From assembly GCA_026225945.1 (NCBI GenBank), contig JAMJFZ010003624.1:9645001-9709000 (forward strand): DNA of 64,000 nt, in the 5' to 3' direction. A program made the translations under genes and the position numbers. This DNA is from Cricetomys ansorgei. Taxonomy: Eukaryota > Chordata > Mammalia > Rodentia > Nesomyidae. A model generated the notes under the pieces. The model was not told the DNA's origin. It saw only the letters and a program-made list of their open reading frames with translations, and did no database searches. Below are positions 11,576-21,836 of this stretch, piece after piece. Within the stretch, counting starts at the first letter, position 1. Each line of letters opens with the position of its first letter.

Positions 11576-11753
11576 ATCCATGCTATGGTTGAGGAATAAC
11601 TTGAGAAGGCACCGACACACAGAGAAGTAGAAATTACACAACCAAACCGTTAGAAGCTGATGTCTGAAGTAGGTCTGAGGGCAGATTTGGAGACAGATCT
11701 CCCAATTCTTCCTTCCATTTATCTACAGTCCTGTTGAATCCCTGTCTTTCTGA

Positions 11754-11776
11754 TACACACACACACACACACACAC
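11754..11776. repeat. Short (CA)n microsatellite
   Basis: About eleven uninterrupted CA dinucleotides. Confidence 0.95.
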
Positions 11777-12470
11777 CCCTTCTGTCTTTTCAGGTCTTGA
11801 CAAATTCTGATAGGACTTAGCACCTCCAGCCCTGCCCCTGCCACGGGAGTCTGGAACAGGGCTTGACACTTGTCATTTCATTCAGCCAATGTTTATTTAG
11901 ATGCTGATGTGAGAGAAGGCTTGGGGGGAGGGGGTGCATAGGAGGTACTGATGCAGAGTGCACAGGAGGTACTAATGCAGAGTACTTGTAATGTGAAGCT
12001 CCAGAAGGCCTACAATTCACTCTGGCCCGCTTCAGTTTTTTTAACCCAGGACCAGACTTGAATACAAAACCTGAAAATTAGATTAAAATTTCGAGCACGA
12101 TTTCGTATAGCAAAACAAAAGGAAATGAAAAAAAAAACAACCCTCACCTAAACATGTGTATATATTTATTTACATGCAACCATTTTTTAAATGCAAAGCC
12201 TCTGAGGGTAGACATTTCCCAGTCAGTGTACCCAGGGTATTTTCATATGATGCTCAGGGCATCCTCTCCCTGCCGAAGTGTGCCCTCAGACATCAGGACA
12301 GATGGCAAACCCCACTTTTGCTAATTCTGAATCCTAGCAACAATTTTACTTTCTAACTTTTAAGTTGTTTGATGGAGCTGCCTAGTTTCCCTTCTAAATT
12401 CCCATCTATCTGCTTCCCTGGGATCTCTGTCCTTCTCTCCGAGTCAGATCGTGTTAACCGATTCTACTCT
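11777..12470. other. No recognised feature
   Basis: This is unique-looking sequence with a short direct duplication near 11940-11985 (two GGAGGTACTGATGCAGAGT-like units). No exon is evident. Confidence 0.5.
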
Positions 12471-13210
12471 CTTCCACTTCCCACTTGATTAAATTCTAAA
12501 TTTTATCATCAAAGTATTTTCAGGAGATAATACATTATAAATGTTAAAGTTATATTTAATCAACACCATAATATGCTCGTGCATCTCCCATAAAGTTCTT
12601 TAAACTTATGGAATCCTCGTCAAAATCAGACTCTGAATACTTTGCCACACATTTCCCAAAATACAATATGGTGGACTTCTCAAGTCAAGGGATTTGTTTT
12701 ATTAGCTGTTTTCTTTATATAAAGCTGGGAGAAGTGACATCACTGGTCACTACTACTGTATCCCAAGCAACACAAAATCCTGGATGGGGGTTCGTGATCT
12801 CTGTAGCAATTTGTACTGGATGCTGGGAAACAAGTTTCTATAATTATAGTGATTAATTAATTAAACTAATTACATATCATGTGGTTAGTCTACAAGTCTC
12901 TATCATGTTAGTCTGATAAAAAACACAAGCTTCACTTTTACTTAGGCCAAAAAGTCCCAGACAACAATTTCTTAAAACATTCCTTTTGATCAAAATGTTC
13001 CTCTTGATCTATGTATTCAAAGAACTTATTTGCCTCTGAACATGTCCGTGTGGCTTCTGGAAATAGCACTCCGGTCTTTACACTGTAGGAAGGATTTGCC
13101 CAAATCAATTTGGCCCTCTAGACAACCCCAAGGGTCAAGGCAATAAGAAAATATCAAATTGGCCAAAAATTGCTTAATCAACTTGAGGCGAGTCAACCAC
13201 ATGGCTAAAC
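12471..13210. promoter_or_regulatory. Candidate AT-rich regulatory block
   Basis: About 700 bp are repeat-free and AT-rich. They hold TAATTAATTAAA and CTAATTAC homeodomain cores near 12853-12874 and several ATCAAA/TTGATC words. This composition is typical of conserved non-coding elements, but conservation cannot be tested here. Ordinary AT-rich spacer is the alternative. Confidence 0.3.
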
Positions 13211-13511
13211 CCATCAAGCCAGCTCAGGCCTAAGGACGGACATCATTCATCGTTCATTTGAATCCCGGCAGAAGAAGACCCGCTGTCATTCCCCATTACT
13301 GCAAATAACAGTGGAGTGTGGGCCAGACTGCAGAGGACTTCAGAAATGAGCCCGAGCCTCCATCCAGCCTAGGGGAGGGTCCTGCGGTCTGGGAGGGTCC
13401 AGCACAGGGTACCAGGAGGTGGTCTTCAGCTCCATTCTCTGTGGGACACCATCAAGCCCCGGTCTGCCATAGCAGCATCCTTTAATTCAGAGGACAGTGT
13501 GGCTAAGGGGA

Positions 13512-13728
13512 GGAAACGAGTTGGCTCCGTGGGTAAAACGCTTGCTTTGCAAGCATGAGATCCTGAGTCAGGACACTATCTAACACCCACGTAAAGACCT
13601 GGTGGGGCGTGTCTGTAACCCCAGCTCTGTGGAGTGGAGACACCTGGATTCTGGGAGCTTGCTGGCCAATTCTATCCAAAACTGCAAGCTGTGGGGTTCA
13701 GTGAGAGATCACATCTCAAATATAAGAT
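13512..13728 (+). mobile_element. Composite rodent SINE (RSINE1/B4-like)
   Basis: The tRNA-like head ('gagttggctccgtgggtaaa', 'cgcttgctttgcaagcatga') is followed by 'aacacccacgtaaagacctg', 'tctgtaaccccagctctg', 'gggagcttgctggcc' and 'gttcagtgagagatc'. This is the standard order of a common rodent composite SINE. I am less sure of the database name than of the element itself. Confidence 0.75.
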
Positions 13729-13730
13729 AG

Positions 13731-13869
13731 AGGGCTGGCAAGCCGGCTGAGCAAGTGAAGACACTTGCTGCCAAGCCTGCTGTTCCAAGTTCAATCCCAG
13801 GGTTCCATGTGGGAGGAGGAAGAACTGACTCTTGTGACCTTCATGGCACAGTGCACACGTATAGGTGTA

Positions 13870-13902
<33 letters not shown>
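13731..13902 (+). mobile_element. B2-clan SINE with (CA)n tail
   Basis: The head is 'agggctggcaagccggctga' with 'cacttgctgccaagcctg', then a B-box-like 'ttcaatcccagggttccatg' and 'gaagaactgactcttgtgac'. It ends in a pure CA run at 13871-13902. It lies tandem to the composite SINE upstream with no intervening unique DNA. Confidence 0.8.
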
Positions 13903-13906
<4 letters not shown>

Positions 13907-15487
13907 CATGGATAAGTAATTTCTTCTTTAAAGATGCGATTAGGCATCTGCCGATGTTCCTAACAAGTGTTCTTTTTTTCTCGGCCAGTTACAATTCCAC
14001 CTCCTTTGAATGGAGTCTTGAAACAGTCACACCTGTTGACACTTAGTCTTCGCAACAAAAGCTCTGAAACGTGGCAGGAAGAACCTTTGAATTTGTTGGT
14101 GCTTTTAGCTATTTCTGAAGGCAAGGTTGGTATCGGGGCAATCCATTAACGCTGCACACTGTACGCAGAGCTAAAAGTCTGTCCCAGAAAAGCACCACCT
14201 GTAGCCACTCCGCAAGGAAAGCCCTTGGCAAACAATAGTCTGAATGAGCTGGTTTAATCAGGCAGGAGTCAAGACCACTGAGACATAAATTAAACATTCA
14301 CCCTTGAGCAGCAGCCAAGCAGCCAAAGCCCCCATAATCCCAATTAATCCCATTTTGTGTGGTTGCCCTTGGGCCAAGGGCAGAGGGGAAGCAAATTTGC
14401 ACTCGCCGGTTCCGCATCAGCTCTTACCTCCACAGGGGGTGGGTCAGTCATAAAGGAGAGCACCTATGCACTCCCCTCTTCTGGAGGTGCTGTGGTGGCA
14501 CTCGGAGCCCTCCCCCGCCCTGCTCTTGAGATCTGTCAGTGAGAACTGACTTCAAGGGCAACCTCCGCTTTCTGAGAGCTAAATGCTTAGGATCTGTTGA
14601 AGAGAGACATGACTATTTTATCTCTCTTTGTTTGTACAACTGAATCGGCTTCCTATCACCTGCTTCCGGAGCCACACAGGATGAACGAAAACGGTCTCCG
14701 GTCTTCCTGAACCTCGCCTCTGCCCCTTTCACACTCCGATCTGGTAGAAAAGTTGTCAAGCTTTCCAGAGATGGGGACAGCCCTCTGGGGAGTGGGTCTT
14801 GAGACTGCAGGATTTACAGGACCACTGCTCACTCTTCCAGCTCCCTGTGGGAAGGGACGGTAGGGTCCACTGCGCCCAAGCTCCCAGGTACTTGTGCTGT
14901 AGATTTCCTGTACCGGGACCCAGAGGTTCCCTTCTTTATCATCAGCTGAGTGGGAGAGCCTGTGAGGCAAAGGCTGATGTGTGGATGGTTGCCACTGGCT
15001 ACCTGGAGTCTCTGCAGGTACTGACTGGCTACTGGCCACTGGAATCTCTCCACTTACACTAAGGATCTGTCTCCAAGCTTTCCTTGCAGTTGGGCAGTCA
15101 GGTGATCAGAACTAGGCCGGCTCCAGCAGAACTCACGTGACATGCCTAGCATCGCCCCCGCCACCCCCATTTCTGGTTGACAGGTTTCTGGTTTTCTTCT
15201 GGAAGTCACATTCTAAAAATGGCCGTGTCGGAATTAACCTGGCTCCTGGAATGACATCCAAGGGGCAGGGTTCTTGAGTTGAGGGGAGAGAATTTTCATG
15301 AGCTGGTTCCATGTGTGCTCCTGTCTTTACAGGGCCGGGAGTGGGGGGGGGGGGGTGGTCTGCCATAAAGGTCTACAGAGCAACTCTGGGTAAGCAAAAC
15401 GGTGTTTTAATTGTGCTGAGCAGTGATATCTTTGGGTCTGTTTCATACTGCAGCCTGACCCTAACCAGTTAGGTTTAAAACAGCAGC
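13903..15487. other. Unique sequence with OTX-type motifs
   Basis: I recognise no interspersed repeat or exon. It contains the OTX/CRX-like cluster at 14333-14351 and an uninterrupted run of 13 G at 15343-15355. Confidence 0.5.
14333..14351. promoter_or_regulatory. Paired TAATCCC (OTX/CRX/PITX-type) motifs
   Basis: Two TAATCCC cores lie ten bases apart, the second within ATTAATCCC. TAATCC is the recognised core for K50 homeodomains such as OTX, CRX and PITX. A palindromic TTGGGCCAA follows within 40 bases. Occupancy is unknown; chance pairing is possible. Confidence 0.4.
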
Positions 15488-15690
15488 TTGCTGGAGAGAT
15501 GTCTCAGAGGGCAAGAGCACTGGCTGCTCTTCCAGAGGGCCCAGGTTCAATTCCCAGCATCCACATTGTCTGTAACTACAGTTTCAGGACATACAATATT
15601 CTCTTCTGGGCTCCAAGGGGACCAGGTAGGTACATGGTGCACAGACATAAATGTAGGCAAAACACACACACATAAAACAAAAACAAACAA
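15488..15690 (+). mobile_element. B3 SINE (B2 clan)
   Basis: The tRNA-like head 'gcttgctggagagatgtctc' and 'gagcactggctgctcttcca' is followed by 'caggttcaattcccagcatc'. The B3-type 3' half 'ggtacatggtgcacagacat' leads to a CA/A-rich tail. Confidence 0.9.
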
Positions 15691-16440
15691 ACAAGCAAAC
15701 AAAAACCAGCTTCTTGACTCCTTCAGCCACCACTATTCTCTGACTAGACATTAGGGAAGTAAGCATGGCCTTAGTGGCTAGTGTCCCACAGTAGAGCCTC
15801 CTGCTTTAGATGCGTGCTGTGGGTGTCACAGCTCTGCTCTAAACTGTCTCTGCCTCATCTGTCCTTTACAGTGCAGAAACACAACAGTTCTAGGCTAGGA
15901 AGACGCTGGGCTCCGAAGGTGGGGAGCCAGACCTTTGTGGTCCTGTTGCATTGTGCAGAGAGCATTGCGTGTTCCAAACTGAAACATCCCCTCCAAGAAG
16001 CGGGAGCTCCTGAGACTCGGGAAATAAACTTCACAAGTCTGGGAAAAACTCAATCTTGCAACATGACTGACGGGCCCTCTCCCAAGCTTGTGGGAGCAGC
16101 TCAGAGCAGTGGAGCAGCTGAGGGGAGACTCTCTGGCCTGCAGAGCTGCCTGCAAGTCATGCGGGAGAGTTCCTGGTTGGCAGCTTTTGAAAGTCAGCAG
16201 TCATGCTTTTCAGGGGTGTGACTGCGTTTGAGCCATCCCTGCTCCTGGAAGTCACCCCAATAAAAAGCCCCCTGCTTCACCAAATTGAACCCTGACAGAA
16301 TTGTTACTTTGGCATGGGAATCATTCCTGATGAAAGCAAAGAAGAGGAAGCCCCGACCTGGGCCCCGACAAGAAATCTGCATGCATCTCACTTCTGGGAA
16401 GCAAGAAAACCCTTGCAACTTTCCACCCTAAATCAAATTT
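15691..16440. other. No recognised feature
   Basis: This is unique-looking sequence. Open frames on both strands across 15781-16221 have no recognisable domain and no supporting splice context. Confidence 0.5.
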
Positions 16441-16799
16441 AGGAGACCGAGCGCCTGTGGGCTCTTGTATTAACGGCAATGGGTTCTTGTCACTTGAAGT
16501 CTCTGTTAAATGAAGAATGTCAAGTTTAATTCCCAGAATTTCAGTTGTTTAAATAAATTTGTTAAAAAGAAATAAAATAATGTCTCTAGTTATATTTATC
16601 TTTGAAGATCCTTAGCATAAATTTTTTTGAAAACAGAAAAGAGTATTAGCATGCTCATGACCAATATACTGGAGAGATTGGATTTAGAGAACTCTAATTA
16701 GCATTGAGAACAGGACAAATGGGACATTACACACTTTGATCAGTACTAAGTTTAAAGAAAAACCACCTGTATTTCAAGTGGGCCCAGCTGTTTTCATTG
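16441..16799. promoter_or_regulatory. Candidate AT-rich regulatory block
   Basis: It is repeat-free and AT-rich, with a CTAATTAGC homeodomain core near 16695 and octamer-like words. It is flagged only on composition and motif density; conservation is untested. Confidence 0.25.
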
Positions 16800-16830
16800 A
16801 GAGAGAAAAAGAGAGAGAGAGAGAGAGAGG
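16800..16830. repeat. (GA)n microsatellite
   Basis: A mostly pure GA run with an AAAAA interruption, just before a URR1 copy. Confidence 0.9.
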
Positions 16831-16842
16831 GAAGCCATAGCA

Positions 16843-17069
16843 CACTGGTTCTCAACCTGTGGGGAGGGCTCCCACGGGTTGGAGTCCAACAACCCTTTCA
16901 CAGGGGTCACCTAAGACCATCTGCATATCAGATATTTCCATTACGATTCATGACAGGTGTAAAATTACAGTTATGAAGTAGTAACGAAAATAATTTTACG
17001 GTTGGGGGTCTCCACAGCGTGAGGAACTGTATTAAAGGGTCGCAGCCTTTGGAAGGTTGAGAACCACTG
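16843..17069. mobile_element. URR1 (hAT-Charlie) DNA transposon, full length
   Basis: The terminal inverted repeats are visible: CACTGGTTCTCAACCT at 16843-16858 and AGGTTGAGAACCACTG at 17054-17069, with one mismatch. Between them are 'caacaaccctttcacagggg', 'agtaacgaaaataatttta' and 'gaggaactgtattaaagggt'. A clean 8-bp target duplication was not found. Confidence 0.95.
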
Positions 17070-17351
17070 CATAAGGGTGATCCGGAAGAACCAGCCTGGT
17101 TAACAGTAAGGTGGAGAAAATGCAGGGGAGAGCTTCGTTTGCTTACAAAATGACTACTTAGAGAGGAAACGTTCCTTACTCAAGCTCAGCCGTGACCACC
17201 TCTGAGGTTTCTGGAGTTTCTGTTCCTGGTTGGAAGTCAGAAAGCAACAGGAGGCAGTACATTCCCATAGATACTCAAATCCCTCCAGACAGGTAACCTC
17301 GTTACCCAGCTCAAGCTGAAGTTCTCCTGGCTTTTGCATGTGTGTGTGCTC

Positions 17352-17466
17352 TGTTTTGTTTTAAGACCGGGTCTTGCTATGTAGCCCAGGTGGGCCTTGA
17401 ACTCAAAATCCTCCATTCTTCAGCTCCCAAGTGTTGAAATTATAGGTGTATCCTGCTACTCTCAAG
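17352..17466 (-). mobile_element. Old B1-type (proto-B1) SINE
   Basis: The plus strand reads 'agaccgggtcttgctatgta', 'gcccaggtgggccttgaact' and 'agtgttgaaattataggtg'. This is an inverted, monomeric, diverged 7SL-derived SINE. Confidence 0.8.
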
Positions 17467-17569
17467 TCTCAGGTATCTCCTAATACCATGGGTGGAGCAC
17501 GCGATTGGCAGTTTCTTTAAAAAATATTCAACATATTAGACATTAAGCACTTATCCTAAATAAATAAAT

Positions 17570-17885
17570 TAATGCTTCTGTACACATGAAAAGTTGTATG
17601 GAAAACTGTTCACAGCAGTTTCTATAGTAACGGCAAAAGCTCTAATAACAGCACAAATATCCCATTAAAAGTGAATGACTTAAAAAATAGTGGTACATTC
17701 ATACCGAGGAATATCACTCAGCAACGAAGAGAAACCAAAACTACCGATGGCTGCGAACACTCGGATATTATCTTGAGTGATACAAGTCGGTCCCTGAAAC
17801 AACTTACTGTATAGATTCTGATTCTATTCATGTGGCTTTCTCAACATGGCAGTGTTATCGTAGAAATGAAGGATGCACCAGCAGT
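17570..17885 (+). mobile_element. L1M LINE 3' UTR fragment
   Basis: Diagnostic order: 'gtggtacattcataccgagg', 'aatatcactcagcaacgaag', 'tatcttgagtgatacaagtc' and 'tctgattctattcatgtgg'. These are decayed versions of the L1M 3' segment. No coding capacity remains. Confidence 0.75.
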
Positions 17886-17985
17886 TCTCGGGCATCAGAG
17901 ATGGTGTAGGAGGAGGGAGGCTGGCGAGTGAAAAATAAGACTCCATTTCACACTGCTCAAGTCATTCATTCGTTTCACATGAATG

Positions 17986-17986
17986 C

Positions 17987-18019
<33 letters not shown>

Positions 18020-18178
18020 TGTGTATATGTTTGGCGTGCACGTGTATGCGTGTGGTGTGCATGTTTGGCGTGAGTGTGTATGTGTGTGGTGTGCATGTTT
18101 GGCGTGCGTGTGTATGTGTGTGGTGTGCATGTTTGTGTAGTGTACCTGTGTGTTTGTGTGTGTGTGTGTGTGTGTGGT
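17986..18178. repeat. (TG)n tract with 34-bp higher-order units
   Basis: A TG microsatellite contains three 34-bp repeats starting at 18028, 18062 and 18096, each opening with TGTTTGGCGTG, and a truncated fourth at 18130. It forms the CA tail (minus strand) of the SINE that follows. Confidence 0.9.
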
Positions 18179-18181
18179 ACA

Positions 18182-18486
18182 TGCCAGCACATGTGTGTGC
18201 TGTGAATGTGAAGACCAGAGGTTGACATCAGGTGTCCTCTTTGATGGCTTTCCACATTGTTAATCGTGATAGGAGTCTGCCTTGAACCTAGAGCTCCCTG
18301 ACACAGCTGGTCTAGGTAGCCAGCTTGCCCCAGGAGTCCCCTTCCCCCACGCCCTGATGCTGGTCTCACAGGCTGGTCACTATACCCACCTTACCTTTAC
18401 AGGGTGCCTAGACCCGAACTCCGGTCCTCCCACCTGCTGGGGTTTTGCCGGCGGATCCACCTCCCGATCACAGCACACGCCAGACT
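18182..18486 (-). mobile_element. Composite rodent SINE (RSINE1/B4-like), inverted
   Basis: The plus strand reads 'gaagaccagaggttgacatc', 'aggtgtcctctttgatggct', 'tgaacctagagctccctgac' and 'acccgaactccggtcctccc'. This is the full inverted order of the composite SINE, with its TG tail upstream. The tRNA-like head is decayed. Confidence 0.75.
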
Positions 18487-18772
18487 GACCCACGTCCCGA
18501 GTCACGCACGGCACAAGCCATTTCTAAACTGCACTCTGAATCACGTCTAATTCTTCGTTTTCATTTGTGCTAACTATTTTTGGAAAGGAGTGACCACATT
18601 CAGAGCGATGGAAATGCAGTGTGTGTTTCCGGACCCGGACGAGGAGGAGGTCAGACGCTCTCTTGGAGAAGCTTTGAAAAGTTACCTGGAAGCTCCGGAA
18701 GGAGACAAAGGGCACCGGAAGGAGATGATCCAGCCGCCTCTCCTGTACTTAAAGTGTTCACCCTAGAGTAGG

Positions 18773-19060
18773 TTTCCTCCCTCCCTCCCTCCCTTCCTCC
18801 CTTCCTTCTTTCCTCCCTTCCTCCCTCCCTTCCTCCCTCCCTCCCTTCCTACCTTCCTTCCTTCCTTTCTTCCCTCCTTCTTTCCTTCCTCCCTCCCTCC
18901 CTCTCTTCCTTCCTCCTTTCCTTCCTCCCTCCCTCCCTTCCTCCCTCCCTTTCTTCCTTCTTCCTTCCTTCTTTGCTTCCTCCCTCCCTCCCTTCTTCCC
19001 TCCCTCCCTTTCTTCCTTCCTTCCTTCTTTCCTCCCTCCCTTCCTTCCTTCCCCCCTATT
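18773..19060. repeat. Long (CCTT/CCCT)n polypyrimidine tract
   Basis: About 290 bases are nearly pure C/T on the plus strand, with one G near 18974 and one A near 18851. Such mirror-rich homopyrimidine DNA can form intramolecular triplexes. The minus-strand open frame of Lys/Glu/Gly/Arg across it is an artefact. Confidence 0.95.
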
Positions 19061-19077
19061 TTTTCTCTTTCTTCCTA

Positions 19078-19417
19078 TGTATACATGTGTACATATATGT
19101 GTGTGTGTGCGCCTGTGCATGCATGTGTGAACATGTGCACACGTGCACACGAGCCCAAACACAGGGAGACCGGAGACCAACATGGATGTCTTTCTCAGTT
19201 GCTTCCATCTTAGTCGGGGATAAGAACTCTCACTGAACATGGAGCTCACCAACTGATCAGGATGTCTGCCGGCAAGCCCCAGGGACTCCCCAACTCAGTT
19301 TCCCCAGCGCTAGAGTTTTGTTTTGGTTTTTTTTTTTACCTGTTCTAGGGATCTGAACTCAGATCCCACGCCTGCACAGTGACAAGCATCTTACCTGCTG
19401 AGCCACCTTACCCAACC
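19078..19417 (-). mobile_element. Composite rodent SINE with TG tail, inverted
   Basis: A TG/CA-rich tail (19078-19150) is followed by 'gagaccggagaccaacatgg', 'aactctcactgaacatggag', 'ctcaccaactgatcaggatg' and the inverted head 'ggatctgaactcagatccca', 'cttacctgctgagccacctt'. A T-rich insertion (about 19317-19336) interrupts the middle. Confidence 0.8.
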
Positions 19418-19419
19418 CT

Positions 19420-19906
19420 AGCGTTTATAATGCTAATGATTCATTGGTTTCATAGTGTAGATACGTCTTTTATACACTAGTAGACATAAACATGGAGCTG
19501 GAAGTTTAAATATTTTCCTGATAAGAACGTGTACCCTTGGGAACAGCGGTCCCACAAGCACCAGCCCACAGGCCCTGGCTCCTGCCATGAACCTCTGAAG
19601 TACCCAGTCAGCATCTGACAACTGAGAGATCCTGACATTCTTGTGCTAGAACACTGTAGTGGAATACTTGGAAGAAGTTTTTGTTATTTTGGTTTCTTTA
19701 AAACTGTAAAAGGGCGTTTGGATTAGGTTTGCGTTCCCACCCCAGCTGGGGTAAATTTTATGAGCTGGGTTTGGAATGCTTGATCAGGTGGCTATGATTA
19801 GATTCGGTGCAGTTGTTCTGGCACCTGGAGCTTGTTTTGGGGATTGCATGCCACAGGGCTCTATGGGAACTTTTGGCTTAGGGTGTTGGACTTCAGGGAT
19901 CCAAAC
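19420..19906. other. Unassigned; possibly LTR-flanking or leader sequence
   Basis: No ORF or family is recognised. If the LTR at 19907-20390 was a 5' LTR, this would be its downstream internal side on the minus strand, but I cannot identify a primer-binding site or gag sequence. Confidence 0.3.
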
Positions 19907-20390
19907 TGGGACCCCCAGGGTCCAAACCGGAACGCCACATCCCCACAGAGACTCACAGACGGGATATCGATGCAAATAGCAAGAGGCTTTAATGAACCAG
20001 CGCGCTGGGGCCACCCTCACATAAGTGAAAATGGCGACCCCGAAGAACAAGCTTCCATCAGTTTTATACAGTACAGAGGCAGTATTCCAGATACAGGTTG
20101 GGTGGGTACATTCCGATAGGTTCACCGTAATGGTGAGCTAGTCCCTTGAACAGGGAGGGTCTGGAAAGTATTTTTTTACTTCCTTGTTCCTGGTGTTGAC
20201 TGCCAGGAGCAGGAAACTTAGGCCTAGTAAAAGCTGACTTACATTCCCTCACATTCTTTCACATTCCTTCACACAGTCATTTGAATCTATTCCCTGGACT
20301 CAAGAACAGGGTGGGGGGAAGACCCTTAGCCCGAGGCCATGGGCTGTCTACGTGGGGAAACTCTTTTAGCCCAAGGCCATCACACTGCCC
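19907..20390 (-). mobile_element. ERV1 (gammaretrovirus-like) LTR, minus strand
   Basis: On the minus strand the parts appear in LTR order. A TATA box (ctgtataaaac) lies at 20060-20070. A GCGCGCTGG segment precedes a polyadenylation signal ATTAAAG at 19987-19993, then CCTCTTGC and TTTGCATC, as in the R/U5 of gammaretroviral LTRs. The 5' edge is taken as TGTGATGGCC near 20390 and the 3' edge is approximate. Related imperfect repeats lie in the U3 at 20315-20389. No gag, pol or env reading frame was recognised, so it is probably a solo LTR. Confidence 0.65.
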
Positions 20391-20454
20391 CTGCCTTGGG
20401 CCTACACAATTTTGGTGCTCTTAGAAGCCTGACTAAAGTTTGGCTGCTTCCTTT

Positions 20455-20800
20455 CAAGGGTATAAAAGGTCTGAAGCCCTGAGAGGGTGGGCGTGGGTTG
20501 GCGGTTGGTTGGTTGGTTGGTTGGTTGGGTTGCAGTCATTAGTGTGTTAATTCTTAAAAGAACAAAGGTTGGAGGGATTGAGTTTACAGACCGTGAGCTG
20601 AGACGCTAGTCTGACTCGCTGTCAGCTGGTCCTCTTCAAGCTTAGGACAGCCTAAAAAGAGGCTGTGAAGATTTCTACCTTTCTCTCGTTCTATATCAAG
20701 GCCGCTTGGAAAAGCGGCGAAGACTTCTTTTTATCCTTCTTTTCTCCTTCCCTAAATTGAGGGTAAAGATTGTAGTGTACTGCTGCAGAATACAGATTGC
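20455..20800 (+). mobile_element. Unclassified LTR-like element, copy A
   Basis: It starts with a TATA-type GGGTATAAAAGGTCTGAAG, then a (GGTT)n run (20503-20530). A body of about 250 bases follows that is clearly homologous to the reverse complement of 29455-29705. Shared phrases are 'aagcttaggacagcctaaaa', 'gtctgactcgctgtcagct' and 'ccctaaattgagggtaaaga'. I do not recognise the family. It could be an LTR with leader, or an unnamed rodent repeat. Confidence 0.55.
20503..20530. repeat. (GGTT)n microsatellite
   Basis: Six to seven tandem GGTT units lie inside copy A. The inverted copy at 29455-29790 has a decayed GGTT-like segment at the same place, so the run belongs to the element. Confidence 0.9.
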
Positions 20801-20851
20801 TCTTTTCTGTATGAGGGAAAACTGTACCGGAAGGCTAAGCCTCCCGCAGGT

Positions 20852-21055
20852 GGGCCGGAGAGGTTGCTCAGCAGGTAGAGAGCACTCGCTGCTCCTGCAG
20901 AGGACTGGAGTTTAATTCCCAGCACCCATGTCTGCTGGCTCACAACTAACTGTAAGTCCATCTTCAGGGGCTCTGAAGCCCTCTGCTGGCCTCCGTGGCA
21001 CGTTCACCATGCAGCACACACATACAAATACAAACAAATCTTCCAAAAAGAAAAA
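20852..21055 (+). mobile_element. B3/B2 SINE
   Basis: The head 'gggccggagaggttgctcag' and 'gagcactcgctgctcctgca' is followed by 'gtttaattcccagcacccat', 'ggctcacaactaactgtaag', a 'ctctgctggcctcc' segment and an A-rich tail. It is inserted just after copy A of the unclassified element. Confidence 0.9.
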
Positions 21056-21675
21056 GAACAGTGCCTGGGTTCTTTATCTTCAATCCCCAGTCACGTGAAG
21101 AGAAGCGGCTGCTGCTTTGTCTCTAGACTCTTTAGAAACCAGCAGTTCTTTCGTTAGAGGGTGCAAGGCTTCATCCTTCAGTAGTATTATTCTTACTTAA
21201 ATTGAGACTGAAACGCCTTTAAATATCTTATGGCCAAATGCTGTGGTTGTTACTACAAACCTCAAGGGGAAAAATATTTTCAATGAAGATATAAAGAAAA
21301 GCTCCGTCTCCTGATCCTATTTGTGTTGGTATTTGGAGCCCAGGTTGGGCACATTTTCAAAAGGTTTTAGCTCATCATGGCAAGGATGGAATGGCAGCAG
21401 GACAGCAGCTTGAGTAGGAGTGTGAGGAGAGCAGTCACCCTGAGCAGGCAGAAGGACTCTGTTGGACTCAAGGCTGGGCTAAAACCTTCAAAGGCTCGCC
21501 CACTCCTACCCTAACCCTACCATTCAGGCCCCAAACTTGTGTCATCAATTGGGGATGGAGAGCCTGTAGGGGACATTTGACTCTGATTGAGGTCTCAACT
21601 ATCCATCACAAAAGAACCAAGGGAGGGACTGAGTCCAGTAATGGTCCATCCTGGAATGACCTTTGACAGCCCTTG
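21056..21675. other. No recognised feature
   Basis: This is unique-looking sequence between a B3 and an inverted B1; no exon or repeat could be supported. Confidence 0.5.
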
Positions 21676-21836
21676 TTGGTTTGTCTGTTTGTTTTCGAGA
21701 CAGGGTTTCTCTGCTGTAACTCTGGCTGTCCTGGAACTCCCTCTGTAGACCAGGCTGGCCTCGAACTCACAGAGATCCTCCTGCCTCTGCCTCCCCAGTG
21801 CTGGGATTAAAGGCGTGCTCCACCACCTCTCGGCTT
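21676..21836 (-). mobile_element. B1 SINE, near full length, inverted
   Basis: The plus strand reads 'gagacagggtttctctgctg', 'taactctggctgtcctggaa', 'gaccaggctggcctcgaact', 'gctgggattaaaggcgtgct'. It carries the TTACAGCAGAGAAA variant. Open frames overlapping its right edge (about 21798-22160) are SINE-derived. Confidence 0.97.

Noticed and set aside
15488..15690. tRNA gene, from A- and B-box-like sequence
   Set aside because: The boxes belong to a B3 SINE with the usual SINE body and tail; the same holds for the ID, B2 and composite SINEs elsewhere. No clover-leaf with an intact acceptor stem was seen.
18758..19252. 164-codon minus-strand frame rich in Lys, Glu, Gly and Arg
   Set aside because: It is a translation of the polypyrimidine tract and an inverted SINE.
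19700..19906. Retroviral primer-binding site and leader next to the ERV1 LTR
   Set aside because: No segment matched a tRNA 3' end well enough, so I do not claim a provirus; only the LTR is called.
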